Of a stretch of DNA of 24,147 bases, positions 17,535-24,147 are shown piece after piece. Location of the stretch: NCBI GenBank assembly GCA_003427395.1, contig BFEA01000266.1:1115195-1139341 (forward strand), given 5' to 3'. Under the pieces are notes generated by a model. The model did not search any database and was not told where the DNA came from. It saw only the letters and a program-made list of their open reading frames with translations. Position 1 is the first letter of the stretch. The number at the start of each line of letters is the position of its first letter. A program made the translations under genes and the position numbers. This DNA is from Chara braunii (taxonomy: Eukaryota > Streptophyta > Charophyceae > Charales > Characeae).

Positions 17535-18815
17535 AATTCTGAAGTCGAAATCTTTCAACATTTTTGAAGTTCTCTGAAGTCGAGTTTCAACGATTTTAGT
17601 CGTGCTGAAAATGTTGGATACCTCTATGTTGCATCAATCTTCAAAATGTTCAGTGTTTGCTCCCCTGTCTGAGTGTATAATAACATTAAAGATTCTGAAG
17701 AATATGAAGTGGTGAAGATGTTGAAAGTGCTGAAGTAGACCCCTGTCCGAGTGTGTAGGAACGCTGAAGATTCTGAAAATTTTGAAGTGATGAAAACGTT
17801 GAAGATTTTGAACCTCCCCCCACCTCCCCCTGTTTTGTTTCCATAAGGGAAGGGGGGGAATCATAATTTTCAGCATTTTCACCACTTCGGAATTTTTAAA
17901 CTGAGTATGTAGAAACGTTGAAGATTGTGAAGATTCTGAAGTGGTGAAGATGTTGGAAATTCTGAAGTACACCCCCCTCTATCCGAGTGTGTAGGAACGC
18001 TGAAGATTCTGAAAATTGTGAGGTGGTGGAAACGCTGAAGATTCTGACACCCCCCCCCCCCCCCNTTTTNTTTNTTAAAAGGGGGGGGTTCCAAATCTTC
18101 AACGTTTTCACCAGTTCGAAATTTTCAGGATCTTCAGCGTTCGCCCCCTTGTGCAAGTGTGTAGAAACAATGAAAATTTGAAGATTCTGAAGTGATGAAC
18201 ATGCTGAAAATTCTGAAGTACACCCCCCTCTATCCGAGTGTGTAGAACGCTGAAAATTTTGGTGAAAACGTTGAAGATTCTGAAACCCCCCCGGGCATCC
18301 TCCTGTGAGGTGGGGGGGGTTCAGAATGTTCAACGTTTTTACCACTTCAAAATTTTCAGAATTTTCAGCATTCGTCCCCCTGTCTAAGTATGTAGAAACG
18401 TTGAAGATTGTTAAGATTCTGAAGTGGTAAAGATGTTGGAAATTTTTAACTACACCCCCCTTTATCGGAGTGTGTAGGAACGCTGAAGATTCTGAAAATT
18501 GTGAAGTGGTGGAAACGTTGAAGATTTTGAACCCCCCCCCCCCCCCCCCTGTTTTGTTTCTTAAAGGGCGGGGGGGGTTCCACATCTTCAGCGTTTTCAC
18601 CACTTTGAAAATTTCAGAATCTTCAGTGTTCGCCTCCTTGTGCAAGTATGTAGAAACACTGAAGATTTTGAAGATTTTGAAGCGGTGAAAATGCTGAAAA
18701 TTCTGAAGTACACCCCCCCCGTCCTTGTGTGTAGCAACAGTGAAGATTCTGAAAATTCTAAAGTGGTGAAAACGTTGAATATTCTGATCCCCCCCCCCCC
18801 GCACTCTATCCTAGT
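17535..18815. repeat. Palindromic satellite array inserted in LINE ORF1
   Basis: Units starting GTGTGTAGGAACGC recur at 17751, 17987, 18238, 18470 and 18727 (periods 236, 251, 232, 257). Each full unit is a ~60-nt arm (CGCTGAAGATTCTGAAAAT, then GAAGTGGTGAAAACGTTG), a run of C, a short T-rich loop, a run of G, and the reverse complement of the arm. A linker rich in GAAGATTCTGAAGTGGTGAA and CACCCCCCTCTATCCGAGTG follows. The last unit has a left arm only. Ns at 18065, 18070 and 18074 lie in one C/G loop. The 302-codon minus-strand frame across it is a by-product of the repeat. Confidence 0.85.
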
Positions 18816-18880
18816 ATTTGTGCCCAATTGTGTATGAAAGTTGAATGTTCAGAATGTAAATGTTTAATATTAGTAAGCCT

Positions 18881-20600
18881 GTTAACCTTCACTCCGATCT
18901 GGGGGACGACGGATACGTAGACATAAAAGAACTTCATGCAACTACGCCCTGGTGTCCTGTATGCACGAGGCACTTCCATTCAGAAGGTTACCCAGAATGC
19001 TAAAAAACGAAAGGGAACAATTATGCGGATGTAGTAAAAGAAAAAGGAAGAGACCCGAAAACTGATCCTAAATAGAGAAAAGAGAAGAAGAAGGAAAAGG
19101 AGAAGGAGAAGCAAGGCAGAGAAAAGGAGTTGAGAAATACCTCAAAAGTCCAGGAGTCTGACCCCAAGGAACCTTCACCGCCATCAAAACCCAAAGAGGA
19201 TGATGGCAAAGAAACCACGGGAAAAAATGGTAGGAAAGAGCCCCACTCGATGGAGGAGGAGGAAGAGAGGTAAGGTTAACTCAAAGACCGACAGAAAGAT
19301 GGAGCAAGGCCTGATGTGGACCCGCAAATGGATGTGGATGAGGACGAAGGTGCTAAGGAAGGAAAAGGGGAGGGGGTTGGGGACAAAATTAAAGAATGTG
19401 ACATGATGGACGAGGATATGCTGGTTGGCCAAGAGAAGCGGAAAAGAGAAGTGATAAAAGAAGTGATGTCGGAGGAGGAAGACGACGAGGAGGAAGAGGA
19501 AGAGGAGAAAAAGGAAGAGGAAGGGAGCAGTGGCTCGAAAAAAAAAGATTGGTATAAATCTGGGGTTAATAGTAGCGACGAACAACCCTCCTCGGACGAT
19601 GAAATTGAGGTAGAAAAAGAAGAGAGAGAGGAAGAATGGAAGGTGGGCTTAACAATGATAGCTGGAATCACTGACTCTACTAAAGTCTACACAAATGAGA
19701 CCTATGTACCCGATCCACCGTCAAAAGAATAGGACGCATCGACCAAGGTAAAAAGCATAGGCTCTAGCTTAGAAGACGAGTTTGTAGACTGTCGAGACAC
19801 CATCACTCACTCAGACAAGGACTGTACACCCCGGGGAAATTAGGGACAAGGGTCTGAAAGGGAACTCCCCCCCCCCCCCAAGTAAATCACCAGTCAAAAA
19901 AGTCAAATTTTAGGTGAGAAAGGGGAAAGAGACCTCAAGGGGAGGACGAGGATCGACCACGGATCCGAACAGAAATAGAAACAGACAAAAGAATCAAGCC
20001 TTTGGACCAATCAAACAAGCGTTAGAGTTTGCCCAACCAATGCAAACCGTCAGAAGAACGGATAAAACAAAGACACCAATAAAAGAGATGAACATTCCCA
20101 TTATATGTACGAAATCGCCCCATGGGCCGATGGTCCTAACGAAGCTGGAAGAGGACGAATCGCTTTCCCTCCCAGCCCTACAAATAATCTGAACTCCACC
20201 AGAATCAAGATTCGTGAAAGAAATTCAGACAAAGATTCTAGCAAACAGTCGCTCCTGTGTGATCCTTCCGGAGCCCAATAGAAGCAGAATCTTAGTCCCC
20301 AGTCTATATGGTGGTAAGATTGCGATCCATATTTCTTTTGCCGTCATCCAATGGATCGCTCAGAAAATATTAAGTCTTCAAAGTCGACCAATCCACTGGA
20401 TCTCGCTCGCACACTTCAGGGACATACGCATAGATTCACACAATGACATCGAAATCTCCAACCGCCTATCAGCCTATATTATTGCCGAATGGATTGCACA
20501 AGCAAACATGATCGATGCCTTGACCTCTTTTGCCTTCTCCGAGAGTCTCGAGCCCCCCCCTCTAAAATAAAACCCTTGAGTGGTCAGGATGGAGGAGGAG
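18881..20600 (+). pseudogene. LINE ORF1, zinc-binding motif and acidic C-terminal part
   Basis: Resumes in the same frame after the satellite: VNLHSDLGDDGYVDIKELHA, then WCPVCTRHFHSEGYPEC, a Cys/His cluster that looks like a zinc knuckle. A Lys/Glu-rich region follows, then a strongly acidic stretch (19316-19729, with EEEDDEEEEEEEKKEEE). Frame 2 continues with scattered stops through RTLQGHTHRF, CTSKHDRCLDLFCLLRES and ETNPRRCTTSEMCTARAK into the endonuclease. ORF1 proteins bind the element RNA, and the zinc motif fits that role. Broken by stops at 19001-19003, 19073-19075 and many later sites. Confidence 0.65.
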
Positions 20601-20683
20601 GGAGGAAGAAGAGAGTGTTATCTAGTGAAACAAACCCTCGACGGTGTACGACATCCGAAATGTGCACGGCAAGGGCCAAACTA

Positions 20684-21860
20684 ATGGTCCTCCCGACAAG
20701 AGTTAGGTTTGCCACGTGGAATGTACGTGAGCTTTGAGACTCTAACGATAAATGCAAAAAATCAAGATGGTACAACAAAAACAATGTGCAAATCATTCGT
20801 CTTCAAGATACTAAATTAAATGATTGTAAACTAAAATAGATTCAAGGGTGGTGGGACGGCCCACCGGTGTGGGGCCCTGCACAATGAACAAAAGGAGGAG
20901 TAACAATTTTGATTAACAATGATCTTGATATATAAGTATTAGATCAGTATGTAGATGCAAATGGCATATGAGCTTGGATGAAAATCGTGATCGGAGAAGA
21001 GGACTGATCGGTTATGTAAGTCTACACACCAGTTATCTTGCAAGACCACTGTGACTTCTTATCTTCCTTACTGGCTTGTTTTCTAGACTTAGAGAAATAT
21101 ACTCCCGGTAGGAGATTGGAGTATCATCTACAACCCTGGACTAGACTCCCTGAAAGTCAAAGCATTGAGAGCAGATTCGCTCATCCTCTCTTAACTTAAG
21201 GAAGAGCATTACTTAAGAGACGTGTATGGAACGTTTAAGCCTGAAAACAATGAAGTTACATGGTTCAGACCGAAACCGTCCAAGAACACCCCCCCTCCCT
21301 GTAAACGCCTTGATTTTTTTCTTATAATGGAGCGCTCCTTGGGATCGGACCATCTGCTGCGAAGTGGAAACAGACACATTATCGGACCATCAACGGATGG
21401 TCATGGATATCCTCTCCAAGTACATCGTAGAAAAACATCACCCCCCCTTCAGATTAAATACTCAGATATTAAAAGACGAGGGAGTTAAAAAAAAAGATTT
21501 CTCTGCATATGCAATCCTTGCAGAACGCTAAGGATTTATTTGATGATTTGAATAGATTGGCGGAAACAGAAATGCAAATAGTTTAATCAACACTGAAAAA
21601 TTTTACCAGAATGAAAGCCGCATATCACTTGGCAAGAAAAATCATTAATAAAGGCAATTAAAGAAGCAGAAACTCATATGGGAAAAATTATCGTCTCCAA
21701 TCATATCTGCACAGAAAAGAGAAAAGATCATCCGAGCCAACTACAGGAATTAGAAATTCATAAGCAAAAGGAATGGCAAGAGTGACTAAGTATCAGAGGA
21801 ATTATAGACTATGAAAAAATGAGCAAGTTGACTTTAAGATCATTAATACTACGTCAATCA
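20684..21860 (+). pseudogene. LINE ORF2, apurinic-like endonuclease domain and linker
   Basis: Begins MVLPTRVRFATWNVREL. Endonuclease/exonuclease/phosphatase landmarks follow in order: ATWNVR (metal-site Asn), LQDTKL (the usual catalytic Glu is Asp here), TKGGVTIL, VYTPV, then after a shift to frame 3 near 21.1 kb GDWSIIYNPGLDS (Asn of GDxN replaced by Ser), EVTWFRP and RLDFFLIMERSLGSDH. At least six stops lie in the first 110 codons, mostly replacing Arg, Gln or Trp codons. The domain would nick target DNA for reverse transcription. With these changes it is surely inactive. The linker (NTEKFYQNESRISLGKKN, later QKREKIIRANYRN) runs to about 21.84 kb with further stops. Confidence 0.8.
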
Positions 21861-21884
21861 AAATCTTTAATAAGAGAGTTATCA

Positions 21885-22150
21885 CACCCGTTTTTTTCCC
21901 TTTCTTTCTTGTTTTTTTTTATCATTTTTTTTTCTTCCTTTTTATTTTGCGTTCTTATTTACTTTGATAAAAAAAAAAGTGGGGAGGGGAGGGAGTGAGG
22001 TCTACGGGAAAACACAAATATTTGTTTCGTTCAGTATTTCAATGTTGTATGGACTGATCGACGAAAAAACACAGATGTGCAAAAATATATAAGAATGTCT
22101 GTTGCTACGTACATATAGCGAAACTTTGGTAGGCGCCTGCTGACAAAACC
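21885..22150. other. T-rich, noncoding boundary after the LINE remnant
   Basis: T runs broken by C, then A10 and GGGGAGGGGAGGGAG at 21969-21995. No frame or known motif. It may be the scar where the reverse transcriptase part was lost. Confidence 0.4.
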
Positions 22151-22175
22151 GATGAAAGTAGTGAGGTCGTGTCTC

Positions 22176-22294
22176 CGCCTCTCTGTCTCTCTCTGTCTCT
22201 GCCTCTCTGCCTCTCTGTTTCTCTCTCTCTCTCTCTCTCTCTCCCTCCCTCTCTCTCTCTCTCGCTTTTTCTCTGTCTCTATGTTGTTATCTCC

Positions 22295-22353
<59 letters not shown>
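22176..22353. repeat. CT and CTAT microsatellites
   Basis: CTCTCTGTCTCT-type repeats to about 22282, then some 15 CTAT units at 22296-22353, ending in ATATATTTCACTG just upstream of the next reading frame. Confidence 0.95.
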
Positions 22354-22356
<3 letters not shown>

Positions 22357-22386
22357 ATATTTCACTGTATATACATATATTTCCAA

Positions 22387-23706
22387 ATGTCAAGATTGGC
22401 AAAAACTGGACAGAAGAGAAAGTCAGGCGAAGTGTCTGATGCAACGCCGGATCACTTTCATTCGTTCAAGGGCAAAGAAGAGAAACCGACTTTGATGGAA
22501 GGGAACTGGGGTGAAATGGTAGAGAAGTAGAAAGAACATATAGACAGGCTCACAGACGAGGTACATAAGCAGAAACAATTGTTGAGACACACGTCAGATG
22601 AGATAGACCGCCTTAAATCACTGCTCGCCGAAATGACAGAAACTACAGAACACAGGATGTTCTCCGTATTCTGGTTGTTACTACCCGATCAAAAGTGCTT
22701 AGACATCACTCGTCTGAGGGAGGATATAACCGCCAGACTTAAGGCAATAGCTGAAACGAAGACAACTACGTTTGACGAGTACCAGACATGGTTGAAAGGT
22801 GAAAGGCGCAGGCGCACCGCGATGTTGAATCAGTTTACTGCCCACATCACAAACAAAACTGACAGAGAATCACAAGAATGCGATGTCGCGTCTTGTGCCA
22901 GCACTGACAAGTGTGTGGTCAAGGAGGGGTGGGCATCATATGATAGTCAGGAATATAAGACGGGTTCGCTGACTTCTTCATCAAGCAGCGTCGTGGACCT
23001 CTTGACCTTCGCAGAAGACTGTATTCGCCAATGTAAGGAAACCATAGACCGGTACTCCTCCTACGGTCTCTGTGATGAGATTGTCGCGACTACTAACGAT
23101 GACCTTCCACAGAATATGAGGTCTCTATTCAACAGTTGCACAGACATGATGGATACCCTGCAATACACACGAGGTAGGTTGGTGTCAGGATAATTGACGG
23201 TGACTTGTCAGAAGGGAGTTGTCATGGAAAGTGCAGACACTGAAAGGACGAAGGCAAATGAAGAACATGACACAACAAAGCACACCGCCACTGGCAGCGC
23301 GAACACCGTCGGAGACTGCGCGTCTGTGGCACATGCGCTGCTGGCGCGTACCGATATTAGCGCACTGAATTGTCACAACGTCCGACATAATTTTCCATGC
23401 GTCGTCGCTAGTAAAGCGCCACGTGCTGATGATGAATCTGTTACAGTACCTATGATGACAAACACGTTTGAACAGTTTGTTGCAAAAGCGAATTCGCGAC
23501 AAATGGCGAGGCTGGTTGCGGACTGTATGTCCCATCTCATATCGTACATGAAAGAGATGATGTTACAGGTTGTAACGAATGTGGGGCGGCATGGGGGAAA
23601 AAACCAATGTCAACATTGCAGGAGAGGACTCCACATCAACGAGTGCTTAAAAACTCTTAACACAGGATGTCAAATCGTGGCTGCGTGGGTGGTTAGGGAA
23701 GCGTGA
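22387..23706 (+). pseudogene. Unrecognised coiled-coil protein frame with two in-frame stops (440 codons)
   Basis: One frame is readable from ATG 22387 (MSRLAKTGQKRKSGE) to TGA 23704, interrupted only by TAG at 22528 (VEK*KEH) and TAA at 23191 (VSG*LTV). Both stops are one C-to-T change from Gln codons, and no frameshift is needed. Longest open pieces are 22531-23190 and 23194-23703. A basic KRK patch is near the start. Heptad-like HIDRLTDEVHKQKQLLRHTS and DEIDRLKSLLAEM suggest a coiled coil at about 49-82. A Ser-rich middle follows. Near the C-terminus CQHCRRGLHINEC has the C-x2-C-x4-H-x3-C layout of a zinc knuckle, one residue shorter than the retroviral-type consensus. It could be a decayed gag-like or LINE ORF1-like protein, a host gene with sequencing errors, or a read-through gene. 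I do not recognise the family. Confidence 0.55.
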
Positions 23707-23733
23707 TCTCTCTCTCTCTCTCTCTCTCTCCAC
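23707..23733. repeat. CT microsatellite after the unrecognised frame
   Basis: TCTCTC run directly after the TGA stop, followed by CACATATGAT, which recurs at the right end of the window before the next CT run. Confidence 0.85.
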
Positions 23734-23747
23734 ATATGATGTATGTT

Positions 23748-24052
23748 GACATCTGCCTGTATCACAACTTCTTCATCCCTGTTTGTTAGTGTATGACGTG
23801 GTTCACTACTGCGTGATGTATCCGTGTTCACTGCTGCTGTTTTTTGTCATTCTGACCCGCAGTAGCGAACCTCTCTCTCTCTCGCTGCATCTCGATGTTG
23901 ACTTCTGCCTATAATACAACTTCTTGATCCCTGTTTGTCTGTGTACAATGTTCGTTGCTCTTTGCGTCTCCAAGTACATGTGGTTCACTACTGCATGACG
24001 TATCTGTGTCCATCGACGCTGTTTGTTGTCGTTCTGGCCCGCAGTAGTGAAC
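23748..24052. repeat. Two copies of a 70-bp hairpin element inside a larger direct repeat
   Basis: 23801-23870 runs from GTTCACTACTGCG to CGCAGTAGCGAAC, and 23983-24052 from GTTCACTACTGCA to CGCAGTAGTGAAC. Arms are 12-13 bp and inverted, with one mismatch in the first copy and 12 perfect pairs in the second, and each element is exactly 70 bp. Both are preceded by a shared leader (TTGACATCTGCC or TTGACTTCTGCC, ACAACTTCTT, ATCCCTGTTTGT). Copy 2 has about 33 extra bases between leader and hairpin. CT repeats flank both copies. Confidence 0.75.
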
Positions 24053-24100
24053 TTGTACATCCGTCGCTGCATCAATCTCTCTTTCTCTCTCTCCACATAT

Positions 24101-24147
<47 letters not shown>
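24101..24147. repeat. CT microsatellite at the right edge
   Basis: Uninterrupted CT units from 24101 to the window end, preceded by CACATATGAT as at 23733. It probably continues beyond the window. Confidence 0.95.

Larger units (their letters stand above)
16596..21880 (+). mobile_element. Decayed LINE-type non-LTR retrotransposon, split by a satellite and lacking reverse transcriptase
   Basis: ORF1-like sequence (16.6-17.5 and 18.88-20.6 kb) and the endonuclease part of ORF2 (20.68-21.5 kb) lie on the plus strand. Nearly all of it is readable in one frame (frame 2) up to about 21.1 kb, broken by many stop codons but almost no indels. The order ORF1, then an AP-type endonuclease, is that of plant L1-like LINEs. 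ORF2 fades into a lysine-rich linker and ends near 21.88 kb in T-rich sequence. No reverse transcriptase motif (such as the YxDD-type active site) is visible, so the 3' part is deleted or displaced. No poly-A tail or target duplication was identified. Confidence 0.8.

Noticed and set aside
17896-18804. 302-codon minus-strand frame with repeated FRIF/SVSTT peptides
   Set aside because: Arises from the palindromic satellite and crosses Ns; the repeat period and C/G runs explain it fully.
16596-23706. Reassigned stop codons (alternative genetic code)
   Set aside because: TAA, TAG and TGA all occur in the decayed frames, while the F-box gene of the same window has none internally; decay explains this better.

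Overview
This is a eukaryotic nuclear window, gene-poor and dense in repeats. One long open reading frame encodes a plant-type F-box/leucine-rich-repeat protein. The rest is microsatellites, homopolymers, foldback elements, a decayed LINE and a decayed Myb/SANT-like gene. The style of the F-box protein, the Myb/SANT-like family and the LINE ORF1 (a WCxxC...FH cysteine/histidine motif followed by a long acidic tail) most resemble, from memory, the streptophyte alga Chara braunii. That assignment is inference and was not searched.

Layout. 1-1990: diverged direct repeats, TCC/CTG and CAAT microsatellites, no convincing gene. 1992-5660 (minus): intronless F-box/LRR gene with a very long low-complexity N-terminus and a Q/H/P-rich insertion. 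5670-7540: its upstream region, holding two copies of a ~200-bp direct repeat, a long GT/GC tract, a two-unit tandem repeat ending at a TATA-like box, and several short inverted repeats. 7540-10050: mostly anonymous, with one copy of a dispersed ~105-bp repeat whose inverted partner lies at 14.14 kb. 10.05-13.6 kb: an AT-rich island with two arrays of small stem-loops, a 402-bp foldback element with a poly-T core, and an AT microsatellite. 14.4-15.95 kb: a frameshifted Myb/SANT-like pseudogene. 16.6-21.9 kb: a LINE-like element (ORF1 and the endonuclease part of ORF2, no reverse transcriptase seen), split by a ~1.3-kb palindromic satellite. 22.39-23.71 kb: an unrecognised coiled-coil protein frame with two in-frame stops. 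23.7-24.15 kb: CT repeats and a duplicated hairpin element.

The most interesting signal is the array at 10.45-11.24 kb. Nine independent copies share a 17-nt loop containing C(TTCG)G. Their arms differ between copies, almost always by transitions, yet stay complementary within each copy. That is the covariation pattern of a selected RNA (or cruciform) structure, repeated in tandem. I know of no described family that matches it. A second array just downstream (11.53-12.17 kb) is a dimeric higher-order repeat that also carries small, partly compensated stems.

Only the F-box gene looks like a functional protein gene. All coordinates of repeats were read by eye and may be off by a few bases.
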